Shown one piece after another: positions 33,942 to 44,925 of a stretch of DNA of 64,000 nucleotides. Each line of letters begins with the position of its first letter. Positions within the stretch are counted from its first letter, which is position 1. Under the pieces are notes generated by a model. It saw nothing but the letters and a program-made list of their open reading frames with translations, was not told the DNA's origin and did no database searches. The translations under genes were made by a program, and so were the position numbers. Source of the stretch: Heterohyrax brucei (lineage: Eukaryota > Chordata > Mammalia > Hyracoidea > Procaviidae); contig CM053148.1 in the NCBI GenBank assembly GCA_028571685.1, forward strand, positions 91,534,001 through 91,598,000, read 5' to 3'.

Positions 33942-34497
33942 TTATTCTTCGTGAAAGTAAGTAATTGAAATTTATGGAAAATTAAAGTTAAGAGTATAAT
34001 CTCTCAGGGTATAAAACAGCACACTTAAGCTTAGTTCGATATTAAAATATTATTTTAAAACACTGTAAAGTGTTCAAAACATTTTAAAATTGAATCTCAA
34101 AATTTTCATGTCCTTAGATTTTTCTCCTGTATACACGTCAAAATACTGAGCATAATTTCCCTGTTTTGCTAGCTAACGTTACAGAGAAAGTGTATCACAG
34201 TCTATATTTCAGAGCCGTTAAGCCTGCGTATTCTGTGATAAATTGGATAATAACACGACCGGAGTACCCATTAATCAAAAAAGTGCAGTATAGGATATCC
34301 TCCACATGGATGCTTATAGACAAAATAAAACTTTACATTTAAGATGATGGGGCACCTCAAGTCTTGAACTATTGTAATAGGTATGATATTCTTACTACAT
34401 TGAGCTAAGCTTAAATATGCTGTTTTAAACCTTGAGAGATTTCACTCTTAACTTTAATTTTCCATGATTTTCAATTACTTACTTTCTTGAAGAATAA
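33942..34497. repeat. inverted repeat, arms about 94 bases, spacer about 367
   Basis: The left arm (33942-34035) begins ttattcttcgtgaaagtaag and ends ttaagcttag. The right arm (34403-34497) is its reverse complement (ctaagcttaa ... gaagaataa). I count about 10 mismatches in 93 aligned positions and no gaps, about 89% identity. The arms end abruptly on both sides. No target-site duplication, transposase or known family seen; the spacer has no frame of note. It may be a non-autonomous DNA transposon with long terminal inverted repeats, or an inverted duplication. Confidence 0.8.
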
Positions 34498-34904
34498 CTG
34501 TCCTAATAATCACATTTCTTTCTTCAACCAAATGCAAAAGTACACACTTACACACGTATGGTAATCATGTAGTGATTTTTCAGTTGAGACATAATTTATA
34601 TAAATGCTCAGATATTCCATATATAATTACGTTTTGAAGAATGTGTATCGTGACCAAAAACGTTTTCATCACCCCAGGATTTCCTAAGTAGTGTGTTTGC
34701 AGCCAATCACAGCTCCTTTTGCACAGAAACAATTGTTCTCTGACTTCTGTCACCACAGAGAGTTGGAATCTCAGAATTTCAGTTAATTAAAATCAAAGAG
34801 TGTATACTTCATTTCTAGCCAATTCTCCTCAGAATAATATTTTTAAAATTTTTTGCTATTGGTTCAATATCAGCAGTTTGAGTCTCTTTATTGTGAAACT
34901 GTGT
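34498..34904. other. unassigned
   Basis: AT-rich; no gene or confident repeat. Confidence 0.4.
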
Positions 34905-35095
34905 AACTTTTTAGTTGATCCTGTCTCTTGTTGGTACCTGCCTTGGTTGTTTCTAGTTTGGGGTTAATTTGAATAAAATTAGTAATACCCAAGAAATATA
35001 AAAATGTATTTTTATTGATCTTGAACAAGTAACTATTAATAGAATTCCTAAGCCATAAGGTAGAATTACATTTAACTTTTTAAAGAAATACCACA

Positions 35096-35547
35096 TGCTA
35101 ACAATGTTGACCCCCAGTGGTAACACGAGAAAAAAAAGGGATGCACCCTGAGAACTCCACTAAAAGACTGCCTGTTGATGGTCTGAAGGCTCGGGGGTTC
35201 CCCTGGGAGCATGGGCCCTAGACCTGATGCTGCCCCTGATCATAAATCTTTACTGAGGTCAATCTTTGGACAGGAATGGTTTGGACTTGGGGACACAGAG
35301 TGACCACATTGTGTGTGCACTTTATGGTTCTGTGCATGTCTAGGATGTTGACCTACTGACCTCTTACTAGAGGGGAGTGGAGAGAATGGAGAGGAGGGGA
35401 CAGGAAGTTGTTAAGAGGATATGACACATACAGAATGGAAAGGAGGAGTGTGCGGTCACCAGACAGGAGAGCAGAAGGAGCTGCAGATAGGTGGGCATGC
35501 AAATTTAAAATGGATTGTGCACTTTCAGTCAGTCACAATAAAAAAAA
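35096..35547 (+). mobile_element. L1 LINE 3' UTR, sense, inserted in antisense L1
   Basis: Sense 3' end: 'gagaactccactaaaagact', 'ctgggagcatgggccctag', 'tgtgcactttatggttctg', 'gctgcagataggtgggcatg', A-rich tail near 35538-35550. Imperfect duplication aaagaaataccac (35082-35094) / aaagaaacaccaa (35548-35560). Very similar in order to the 3' UTR at 40270-40660. Confidence 0.8.
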
Positions 35548-35846
35548 GAAAGAAACACCAAAAGAGTTTCCCAAAGCTGTTATGCCTACCAATGCCATGA
35601 GTGTCTATTCTGGTCATTGCATCTCTTCACTAGCGTTCTGTTTTTTTCTCTCTTAGCAGTTCTAATGGACACATAGTGGTATGCCTTTGAGGCTATCGTT
35701 TGTGTTTCTTTAACAGCTAATCGTGTTGAGTGCTTTGTTTCTGGGCTTCTTAGCCATTTCTCAAACTTCGTGCTTAAGGGCTGTTTGTGTATATTGTGTT
35801 CAAGAATTTGCATCTCTTTTGTTACCTTGTATTTTATTAGATATGT

Positions 35847-36915
35847 TGTTGTTGTTAGGTGCAGTTTTAGTCATGTAGCGCTGTTCTAACAGAAAAACCA
35901 CAGAGTGGATGGCTTTAACTACCAAAAATTTATTCTTACACATTCCAGGAGGCTACAACTCCAAATTCAGAATGTCTGCTCCAGGGGAAGGTTTTCCCTC
36001 TTGTCAGTTCTGCGGAAGGACCTTGTGTTGCATCAGTGTTGGGTCAGGGAGCATCTTAGTGCCGGAACCCCAGGTCTGAAGGATGCGCTCTTCTCTCGGT
36101 GTCGCTTTCTTGATGGTGTGAGGTTCCCAAATCTCTCTGCCAGATTTTTCCCTTTATAGCTCAAGAGACCATTTTTTAGAGAACACATTCAATCCATGAC
36201 AGGTGCCATCAAGTTGATTTGCATCGATTGCAGCCCGATTTTGCAGCCCATTATACAACAGAACTAAACACTCCTTGGTCCTGTACCGTCCTCACGATTT
36301 GTGATACAGCTGAGCCAGTGTTGCGGCCACTGTGTGTATTCATCTTGCTAAGGAGCTTCCTCTTTTTCACCGACCCTGGATTTACCAAGAATGATGTCTT
36401 TTCCTAGGGACCAGTCCCTCCTGATAACATGTCACCAGTGTGTTGGAGAAAGTCACATTGTCCTTGCTCATGAAGGGCATTCTGGCTGTACTTCTAAGAC
36501 CAATTGGTTTGTTCTTTGCAGACACCGTAAGTCACAGGTGTCAGGTCTTCTTTGATCTTTCTCAGTCACCCACCAGCTTTCACATCATCGAAGGCCACTG
36601 AAAATACCGTGGCTCTGTCCTGGTGCACCTTAGCCTGAAAGTGATGTCTTTGCTTTGGAACAATTTTTAAAGAGGTCTTTTGTAGCAAACTTGGCCAACA
36701 CAACTTCCCTGAGTTCTCCACTGTTTCTTCCATGGGAATTAACTGTGAATCTAAGTGAAATGAAATCCGTTCCAACTTTGGTGTTTTCTCCATTCTTGTT
36801 GATCCAGTTGTGAGGATTTTTTTTTTTTTTTTTATGTTGAGGTGCAGTCCATACTGAAAGCTGTTGACCTTGGTTTTCATGAGTAAGTGCTTCAAGTCCT
36901 CTTCCCTTGCAGCAA
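35847..36915 (-). mobile_element. RTE-type LINE, 3' part, inserted in L1 and carrying an LTR
   Basis: Pieces 35847-35862 and 36202-36915. The 3' terminus is 'ttgttgttgttaggtgc'. Minus frame 36895-36566 begins MKHLLMKTKVNSFQYGLHLN, matching the RTE block at 49800 on +; the T-run at 36816-36832 sits inside it. 5' truncated. Short flanks tagatat / gaaatat may be the remains of the target duplication. Confidence 0.8.
35863..36201 (-). mobile_element. solo LTR, MaLR-like, inserted in RTE
   Basis: Antisense LTR with internal deletion (339 bases against about 520). Right end reads ccatgaca; left end reads agttttagtca where tgttttagtca is expected. Perfect 5-base duplication ggtgc at 35858-35862 and 36202-36206. 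The middle 'ctcttctctcggtgtcgc' matches the reverse complement of the LTR at 14586. Confidence 0.88.
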
Positions 36916-37185
36916 GCTGTGAAATATAGGTGTTTTGAATACTTCCTTCAAGAATATTCTTGCCTTTATTTTATTAGTGGTGTTTTCTGGTGAGAAAAGG
37001 ATTTTTAATTTGATAAACTTCTGCTTACCGGTTAATCAATGTTTCCCTTTTATGGATTTTACTCTGAGTTTATTCTTTAAAAAGGTTTATCCCATGTTAA
37101 CCATTTTCTTGAACAAAAATTTTTTTCCCTATATTTAATTTCTTGTGTGCAAAACCAAAACAAAATTGACGAAGCCTGTTTTTTT

Positions 37186-37262
37186 AATTGTTAGGTACCA
37201 TCGAGTCAGTACCCACTCACAGCCACCCTTTGCATAACAGAACGAAGTACTACCCATGGGTA
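37186..37262 (-). mobile_element. RTE 3' terminus fragment
   Basis: 'aattgttaggtaccatcgag' then 'gcataacagaacgaagtac': the last 75 bases of the RTE in reverse, inserted in the antisense L1. Confidence 0.65.
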
Positions 37263-37365
37263 GATCTATTTCTGAATTTGCTGTTCTTTTCCGTGTATCT
37301 CTTTGTTCTCCTTCCAATAGTACCATGCTGTTTTGATCAGTGTAACTCTATAGTGAGTTTTTACA

Positions 37366-37530
37366 TTGTTGTTTGGTGCAGTCCTGACCCAGAGCAACCT
37401 CATATACAACACTGTCCAGTCCTGTGCTGTTCTCACAGTCATTGCTATGGTTGAGCCTATTGTTTCAGCCCTGTTTCAATCCATCTTGTGAAGGTCTTCC
37501 TCTTTTTGAGTGACTTTCTACTTTACTAGT
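37366..37530 (-). mobile_element. RTE 3' terminus fragment
   Basis: 'ttgttgtttggtgcagtcct', 'caacactgtccagtcctgtg', 'ccatcttgtgaaggtcttcc': about 165 bases of the RTE 3' end in reverse, again within L1. Confidence 0.75.
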
Positions 37531-37540
37531 TTTTGTATTA

Positions 37541-37697
37541 AACCCATTGCTGTAGAGTCAATTTTTGGCTCATGTTAACCTTATAGGACAGAGAAGAACT
37601 ACCCCATAGGGTTTCCAAGAAGAGGCTGATGGATTTGAACTGCCAACCTTTTGGTTAGCAGCCAAAATCTTAACCAGTATGTCACCAGAGCTCCAAG
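37541..37697 (-). repeat. AfroSINE, full length
   Basis: Reverse copy from 'aaacccattgctgtagagtc' to 'gtcaccagagctcc'. Confidence 0.92.
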
Positions 37698-38039
37698 TTT
37701 TTAATTTAGGCATGTTTAATCTATTAATATTTTCTTTTTCAAAAGGAGCTTGGGTCTTATTGGTCTGTCACCTTCCTAAACAAATTTCAAATAATGCTAT
37801 CAGTTTTTAGAAAAAAAGAAAAGAAAGGCTCCGGGAGTTTTGTTTCGTATTGCATTAAATCTATAGAGTAATGAGGAAAGTGGTATCTGGAAGTTACTGA
37901 GTCTTGCCATCTATGGATATTATACATGTTTCAGTTTGCTGGAATACTGTAATTTTCTTGTGAAATTTTTAGATTTTTCAGTGAGGAAATTTTATTAAAT
38001 TCCTAAGTATTTAATCGAATTGATACTATTGCAAATGTC

Positions 38040-38067
38040 ACTTAAAAAAAATATATATATATATATA
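38040..38067. repeat. (AT)n simple repeat
   Basis: A-run followed by nine AT units, adjoining a truncated SINE. Confidence 0.85.
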
Positions 38068-38170
38068 TAATTCTGCCCCATAGCATTTCCAAGGCATGCC
38101 TGTCGGATTTGAACTGCCAACCTTTTGGTTAGCAGATGTAGTACTCAACCACCACGCCACCAGGGTTTCC
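38068..38170 (-). repeat. AfroSINE, 3' third missing
   Basis: Reverse copy, 'ctgccccatagcatttccaa' to 'acgccaccagggtttcc'. Confidence 0.9.
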
Positions 38171-38270
38171 ATTCTTCACTCTAGTATACAGAAATTGAAC
38201 TGACTGTTGTATCTTGATTTTGTATCATACTACATTACTAAGTCCACATGTAAACTATACTGTTTCCTTA

Positions 38271-39100
38271 CATATTTCTTCTAATTCAACTTTGAAAAAT
38301 TTGAGATCATTGTAGATTCATGTGAAGTGGTAAAAAATAAGTGGTAAAATAGCTCATGTGTCCGGGTGACACAGTGGTTTAGACCTTGTCTGCTAACTGA
38401 AGGGGTGGATTGTTGGAAGATTGTTGGACACTCTGCGTCTTGGAAGAGTACAGCCTAGGAAACCCTATAAAGCAATTCAACTTTATCCTACAGAGTCATC
38501 ATGAATTAAAATCAATACATTCATACACAATAACAACAATACCATTTACCCAGACCCCCCATGTGTTAATATCCTGCAGAATAATAATATAATACCAAAG
38601 TAGGATATCAGCACCAATTCAGTCAAAATACCAAGCAATTCCATAAGAGTCTCTAGTATTTTCCTTTTAGAGCCACTTCACCCTCTCCCTCTACTCCTTG
38701 ATGCTTGGTGGCTATTAATCTGTTCTCTATTTTGTAGCCTTGTCATTTCAACGGTTATATAAATACAGTAATACAGTACACAACGTTTTGGAAATGTTAT
38801 TTTACATTTAGCATGACCCCCAGAAGATTGATTTCAATGCTATTGTATGTTAAGAGTTTGTTCATTTTTATAAAGCACAGGTTCTTGAACCATTTGCCAG
38901 TTGGAGGACACCTGGAACTTTTCTTGTTTTGGGTTATTATGAATACATCTGCTATGAACATTTGTATACAATTTTTTGTTTGTTTTAACATACGTTTTTG
39001 TTTTTCTCAGCCAGATGCCCAACAGTACAATTACTGAATCTTGTGGTATTTTCATTCTATGTGTTATAAGAAACTGCCAAAACACTTTCTCTTGTAGATT
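38271..39100 (-). mobile_element. L1 LINE 3' end, antisense, older subfamily
   Basis: Pieces 38271-38352 and 38514-39100: 'tttgagatcattgtagattc', 'ttacccagaccccccatgtg', 'ctgttctctattttgtagcc', 'ttgggttattatgaatac', the reverse complement of an older L1 3' UTR and ORF2 end. Minus frames 39085-38840 and 38991-38797 are short decayed ORF2 remnants. Split by an AfroSINE. Confidence 0.6.
38353..38513 (+). repeat. AfroSINE, diverged, nested in L1
   Basis: Sense copy, head 'gggtgacacagtggtttag', middle 'ctaggaaaccctataaagc'. Confidence 0.7.
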
Positions 39101-39282
39101 TTTATGATTTTATATTTTTATAAATAACATGGCTGTCAGCAAAGGTAATATTACTTCTCAATTCCATCTAATATGATTTTTATTTTATTCTTATTGCACT
39201 GCCTAGGATTTTCAGTACATTACTGTGTGAGAAAAAAAATTCCTTGTTTTTTTTAATTTAAAATATTTTATTGTGTTTTCCA

Positions 39283-40680
39283 GAACAGCAAACGCTGGAG
39301 AGGCTGTAGAGAAATTCAAACTCTCCAACACTTCTGGTAGGAATGCAAAATAGTTCAACCTGTTTGGAAAGCAATTTGGTGTTTTCTTAAAAAGCTGGAA
39401 ATAGAAATACCATATGATTCAGCAATCACACTTCTTGGAATATATCCTTCAGAGATAAAGGTGGTCACACAAACAGGTACATGCCCACAAATGCTTATTG
39501 CAGCACTGTCCTTAATAGCAAAAGGATGGAATCAACCTAGAGGCCCACCGACAGATGAATGGATAAACAAATTGTGGTATATATACACAATGAAACACTA
39601 TGCAATGATAAAAAACAATGATGATTTTAGGAAGCATCTCATTACCTGGTTTCAACTAGAAGACATCGTGCTGAGTGAAATCAGTCAGCTGCAAAAGGAC
39701 AAGTATTATATGAGATCTTTGCTGTAAGGACTTGAAAATGTACTTATGTACAGAAGAAAACTACTCTTTGATGACTACAAGGGTGAGGAGGGAGGGAGAG
39801 GGTTGCTCATCTATTAGTCAGTAGGAATTTGGTAGTAGAGGACAGATCAACAGAACTGGACTACACCAGAAATTGAAAGGTTTTCTAAACTCAATCCAAA
39901 ATTTCAAAGGATAGAGTAGCAGGGATGGGGGTCTGGGGACCACGGTTTCAGGGGACATCAAGGCCAATTGGCATAGCTAGTCTTTTGCTAAGAGTCTTTG
40001 GCACTGCGTATTGGTGAGTCGTGTCTGGGGGCTTGAAATCTAGCCAGCTGCCGTCTGAGGAGCACCAAATGGTCCCAGATCACTTGGAACAGAGGATGAC
40101 CAAGAACATCAAAGACACAAGGCAAAGTGAGCCCAGGAGACAGAATGACCCACATGAATGGGAGACTGCCTCAGCATGAGACCAGAAGAACCAGACGGTG
40201 CCCAGCCACCACCAAAGGCAGCCGTAATAGGGGACACAATGTAGAGTCCCTGAGGCAACAAGAGAAACAGAGGTGTGCAGTTGAAGAACTCTACTAAAAG
40301 ACCAAAACTGATTTTACAGCAGCCTGGACAGTCACCTGGGAACATGGCCTCTAGACTTGCTGCTGAGCCCGACTGGAAACCAAGAAAAGAATTGGCTGAA
40401 CTCGGCGGGCACAGTGTGAGCATGTGTTATGTCTCTTTTATGGTTTTATACATTTGTAGGAGGCTGTCCTTCTGGTTTCTTGCTACACAGGAGAGGAGAG
40501 GGTAGAGAGGAGGGAACAGGTATATGAACTAAGAGAATCCTAGAGGTAAAGAGTGAAAAGGAGGAGTGTGCTATCACAGGGTGAGGAGAACTTAGGAAGT
40601 TGCAGATAGGTGGACACACAAAGGACGTTGGGACTGTATGCTTTAATTTAATCATAATTTTTTTAAAAAGTAAAACTTTG
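39283..40680 (+). mobile_element. L1 LINE, ORF2 C-terminus and full 3' UTR, sense
   Basis: The best preserved L1. The frame 39461-39727 holds the end of ORF2 and beyond (ending QKDKYYMRSLL): 'tgcagcactgtccttaatag', 'gaatggataaacaaattgtg', 'atgcaatgataaaaaacaat'. A long 3' UTR follows (about 39730-40660) with a purine-rich patch near 39780-39800. 5' truncated, no functional protein. Inserted in an antisense L1; flanks attgtgttttc (39272-39282) and attgtgttttt (40683-40693) look like its target duplication. Frames on the minus strand (40423-40109, 40712-40446) are UTR shadows. Confidence 0.85.
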
Positions 40681-40682
40681 TA

Positions 40683-40860
40683 TTGTGTTTTTGATGAGAA
40701 TTTACATAGCACATTATGTTCACCTTTAACAATTTCTACACAGTTTGTTCAGGGACATTGATTACATTCTTCACAGTGTCAGCATTCTGATTACTCTGTT
40801 CTGCTTGTTCCTTTTGCAATAATGTAGTTTTGCAGACTTCCTTATCGTGTTCTCAATACT
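40683..40860 (-). mobile_element. L1 LINE 3' end, antisense
   Basis: 'attgtgtttttgatgagaat', 'cacctttaacaatttctaca', 'tagttttgcagacttcc': reverse complement of an L1 3' UTR, the host of the sense L1 at 39283. Confidence 0.55.
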
Positions 40861-41426
40861 AGGGGAAAAATAACTAATGTTAAAGGATTAAATTGACTGT
40901 AGTTTTTATTTTGTGTGTTTTTTTCTTTGTTGTATGTGTTCATTAAAAAGTTTAGGAAGTTTTTTTTTTTCCTTTTTCTTGGCTTGGCTATTAGATTTCT
41001 TTTCATTTTTGATAATAAATGGACAATATATTTATTTATTTTTATTTTATTTATTATAACCATTTGATTTTTAGCCATAATCAATTAATGTGGCAAATGA
41101 CATCAGTTGTCATATGGTAAACCAATGGGGATATTTACAACTTGAAAATGAATATTGTGCTTTGAAATACTGTTGGCTTTTATTCCCTAATGTGTTAAGG
41201 GTTTCTGCCTGTTTGTAGATGAGTGATACTGTTCTATAGTTTATTGTTTGTTAGTTTGCTTTGTCCGATATTCCCTGCATGGCTAATGTGCGAATAAAGG
41301 GATTTCTCATTTCATCAGCTCTGACCTTAGTCTAAGCAAGCCTTGTGTGCTAAGTGATAGGTGTAGGGCTTTCTCAGTATCCCTGTGACAATCAGCATTT
41401 TCTTTTTCTTCTTACCTAATAATACA
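40861..41426. other. AT-rich; weak L1 ORF2 similarity at 41190-41325
   Basis: 'gggtttctgcctgtttgtag' and 'tactgttctatagttt' follow the reverse complement of an L1 ORF2 segment. The rest is unassigned. Confidence 0.4.
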
Positions 41427-41428
41427 GG

Positions 41429-41594
41429 GGAAAATCTGGTGGTGTAGTGGTCAAGTACTACACCTGCTAACCAAAACATTGGTGGCTTAAATCTGCCAGG
41501 TTCTCTTTGGAAACTGTATGGAGGAGTTCTACCCTGTCCTGTAGGGTTGCTATGAGTCAGAATTGACAGCAATGTTTTTTCTTTTCTTTTTTAA
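41429..41594 (+). repeat. AfroSINE with target-site duplication
   Basis: Sense copy with T-rich tail (41568-41594). Perfect 12-base duplication taataatacagg at 41417-41428 and 41595-41606. Confidence 0.94.
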
Positions 41595-41606
41595 TAATAA
41601 TACAGG

Positions 41607-41987
41607 ACCGGAAGCCAGCTAGCTTTCCTGTCTCTCCTCTAGCAGCAGAGATACTCTTCTTCACATCAATGCAGAGTCCTAACTGTGAACAGAATTTCTG
41701 ACCTTCCTAGCTACCAATGGCTCTTGTCCAGTAACAAAAGGGTGTGTGGTGGTGTCCAGACAGATTTCTTGTTTGCCTGCCAGCCTAGGGAAACCACTAC
41801 CTTGTGCTAATGCAGGGCCCCAAGAGCAGAATTCTTTCTAAGTTACTGTATGTCTACCTTGCAAGATTCTGAATGTCTGAACCACAGAAGGATATTGTTC
41901 TCCAGTCTTACTTTTCCCTGTGATCATTTGGCAGACTACTGTAGAAACTAGTCATAGAGTGGTAGTAGCCTTTTCTTATTTGGAGGT
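41607..41987. other. unassigned
   Basis: Slightly GC-richer than flanks; no gene or repeat recognised. Confidence 0.4.
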
Positions 41988-42137
41988 CATCTAGGGACTA
42001 ATTGCTACACAGCTAACCAAAAGGTTGACAGTTAGAATCCACAGGTGCTCCTTGGAAACTATGGGGCATTTGTACTCTATCCTATGGGGTTGCTATGGAT
42101 CGGATTTGACTCGGTGACAGCAGGTTTGGTTTGAGCT
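41988..42137 (+). repeat. AfroSINE, head truncated
   Basis: Sense copy, 'acagctaaccaaaaggttga' to 'gtgacagcaggtttggtttg'. Confidence 0.88.
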
Positions 42138-44058
42138 TCTAGGGACTTCACGTACCTTGTTAGGCCACATTTAGCTTTCAAGACTGTCAGCATTTCATCT
42201 GCTTTATAACCTGCTTCTGTCTGGGTAACTCTTCAACACTGTGACTCTTCCCAAAGTATAACCATTCGTTGGCTCTGTCTCCCCTCAGATGGAATTGTCA
42301 AGCTTTGAATTTAATTTTACTAGCTTGTCTTGCAACCTTCTTCATCTGATGGACTTAAAAAAAAGAGTTGTGTATACTGCTTAGCGTACTATTTTGTTAA
42401 AGAGGATACAACCTTCTCTTGCTTCTGCCTACATTTTAATAGGAAGTGGAAAGCCCAGTATACATGCTGTCACTTTTATTCTAAGCATTTCCAGAACACA
42501 ATAACTAGTTTTCTCATAGGAAATAACACAATAAACCATTGACACAGGATAGCAAAAGATAGCGTTGTTTTAAAAATTAGATAACTTTGCTTTCCTTTTT
42601 TGTATTATTAGCATATTACAAAAACTGGACTCCTTTGTGATTACAGTGTATCGTGGTCAATATCATATTAAGTGCAGTAGGGAAATGGTTTTATGGAAGG
42701 TAGGAAAACTCTGAAGAATAGGATCAGCAGGAGAATTCACTGGGCTTTGTTCCACTCAACATCTCCCAGAAGTAAGATCTGTGGCTAAGGTTTTCCACTG
42801 CGTGTGCAAAGTGCATTTACAATCCCAGAGAGAAGGCATACCTCCTGCAGCTTTCCTTCTTTTATAGACAAGTAATGAGAAAGCAGCAGTTCAGTGGAAG
42901 AAGAGCCAGGTAGTTGAGCTGTAGATAAATCTGGGTAAGTGTGTTGCCTGAGTTCACTAACCTCACACAATAAATGTCTGTAAATTAGCCTTGACAACTT
43001 TTCTTCTCCCCATATTGCAGTGTTTCCCTCCTGAATAATAATACCTAGTCAGTAATGAGTATCGCATTCCCCATCAAGTTCACTGCTAGCAGACTTGGGC
43101 ACAAATAGTTGCAAGTGTTGCAACTTGAACTGTTGTTGCTTAAAAGATGCTATAAACAGCTACACATACCTAGAGGATAAGTAGGTCAGAGACTTAAGTG
43201 AACACTGCAAAAAACTAAAAGCTTCAGGGAACAATATTAACATCTAATAAGAAAATTATCTGTGTTATGGAGCTATAACCAGAATCTTCATGTAAAGAAA
43301 CATAGTAAATTGTATCAAGATAACCCTAGTAGTTATTTAAATGGTGAAATGGAACTGTTTGGAAGAATTTCTTGGTTTTTATTATGTACCTTGTGCTTTA
43401 TTTCTCCATTACAATGATTTTATAGCGAACATGCCTGCTTGTAAAGTAATTTTAGCAAATGTTTAAAAGTGTCTTCCGGGCTGAGTGTATTAAGTTTTAT
43501 ATAAGCTGTGTTTTCAATGTTCTGTTTTATGGCAACTGTGTCCGTCGACCCTATAGTGTTTATGTAAGCTGCAGGCTACTGCTATCATCTTTAGAACAGC
43601 TACTCAACTGCTTTTATGTCTTTAAGATACTCTAACAGCAAACATAACATTGGGAACCAGCACACCAAGAAATAAAGATGCGTTTCAGCAATGGACTGCC
43701 CCCAAATTCTCTGATGGTTGAATAGTCCTATAAGAGCTTTTGTCGCTTTTGCAGATAATCAAGAATGGGATTTCTGTTCAAGATTTTTATTCTCAGAAAG
43801 AGGTTATTTTCACTTAAGAAAAAGAGTATGCTCACTTGGGAAACACCATATGTGTGATGGTTTTACTTTATCAATCTTTATGGCAGTATTCAAACTTTTT
43901 TTAATTCTTTCTGGAAGTTAAAGTAAAATGTATGGTTCATTTGAACGGTATAATCTGGCTAAATATCTGGACAGGTGTTATGATTTTCTTTTTCTCCTCC
44001 TGGAAGTAATGAAATCAAAAGCAGTGTGCCTATTCCATGTAGTTCTTCCATTTCCCAC
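42138..44058. other. unassigned
   Basis: 1.9 kb with no gene, no confident repeat and no long frame; one of the two longest repeat-free stretches. Confidence 0.45.
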
Positions 44059-44500
44059 TGTCATGAATTGTATTGTGCCCACTCAAAAATGGATGTGTTG
44101 ATTTGACTCGGCTAGGAGTGGCAGTGTGGTGCTGTCCCTCCTGTGTGCTGATGATGTCGATGAGGGACAGTGTGCAGCATTTGTGCTGGTGAGGCCGGAC
44201 TCGAGGTACCAGCTTGTGGGAGATAAGGGAGAGAGGTGAGCACAGTAAGTTGGGAACGTCATACCACCAAGAAGCAGCACTGAGAGGAGAGCACATCCTT
44301 TGTACCTGAGGTTTCTGGGCCAGGATGCTCTCATTGGATTTGGACTTGACCCTACTGGACTGTAATAATTTCTCTTACTGAGTGAACTTGTAACTCATAA
44401 GTGGATCTGTGGTTTACCGGGGTGTGACAATACAGATTCTCTTCATGAAACCGTCCACTTGTGGTATTTTCTGTTGGAGCAGTACCAGGTGACTAACACA
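44059..44500 (+). mobile_element. solo LTR, MaLR-like
   Basis: Begins TGTCATGAATTGTATTGTG and ends GTGACTAACACA; 442 bases. Shares 'agcacatcctttgtacctga' and 'gtattttctgttggagcag' with the LTR at 14586 but lacks about 80 bases of its left half. No clear target duplication. Confidence 0.75.
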
Positions 44501-44789
44501 TCTCCTATTGTGAACTGTTACAGTGCAATAGTATTTGTTAATAAGAAAAATTAAAAATAAGAAAAAATGTTCTAATTTATAAGATAAATTTTTTCTTTAG
44601 AAAATTAAAAGGAATGAATGCAGTGGAATTACACTGAGTTATCCTTAATATCTAGTTAAAATTTAGAAGGCTGTAGTAGGACAGTGTGATTTTTATACTT
44701 TTAACCACCTGCATTATCACTGCATTTATTGTGCATTTTATTTACATTTATATTCATTCAATTTTGTGGCTGGGATGCTGTAGTGCTGT

Positions 44790-44925
44790 AGTTATCATTA
44801 ATTTTCCTGGTGTTGGTTCAGATTCAGGGGACTGTAGATATAAAAGAACAAAACATTGTCTGGTCCTGTGCCGTCTTCAGGACTGTTGGTATGATGATAT
44901 GACAACTGACTTAGGTGATAAAGAT
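44790..44925 (-). mobile_element. RTE or RTE-tailed SINE 3' end fragment
   Basis: 'acaaaacattgtctggtcct' and 'gtgccgtcttcag' match the RTE 3' region in reverse. Confidence 0.45.

Larger units (their letters stand above)
34905..38060 (-). mobile_element. L1 LINE ORF2 region, antisense, split by five or more insertions
   Basis: Pieces at 34905-35095, 35561-35846, 36916-37185, 37263-37365 and 37698-38060 read in order as reverse-complement L1 ORF2/3' sequence: 'ttgttggtacctgccttgg', 'tttcccaaagctgttatgcc', 'tttgtttctgggcttcttag', 'gcattaaatctatagagtaa', 'ttattaaattcctaag'. No frame survives. The gaps are later insertions listed separately. Confidence 0.75.

Noticed and set aside
39461..39727. 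Intact 88-codon frame as a host gene
   Set aside because: It is the C-terminal end of L1 ORF2 running into the 3' UTR of a truncated copy.
40109..40423. 104-codon minus-strand frame
   Set aside because: Lies in the 3' UTR of a sense L1 and the same UTR recurs at 60156; a shadow frame.
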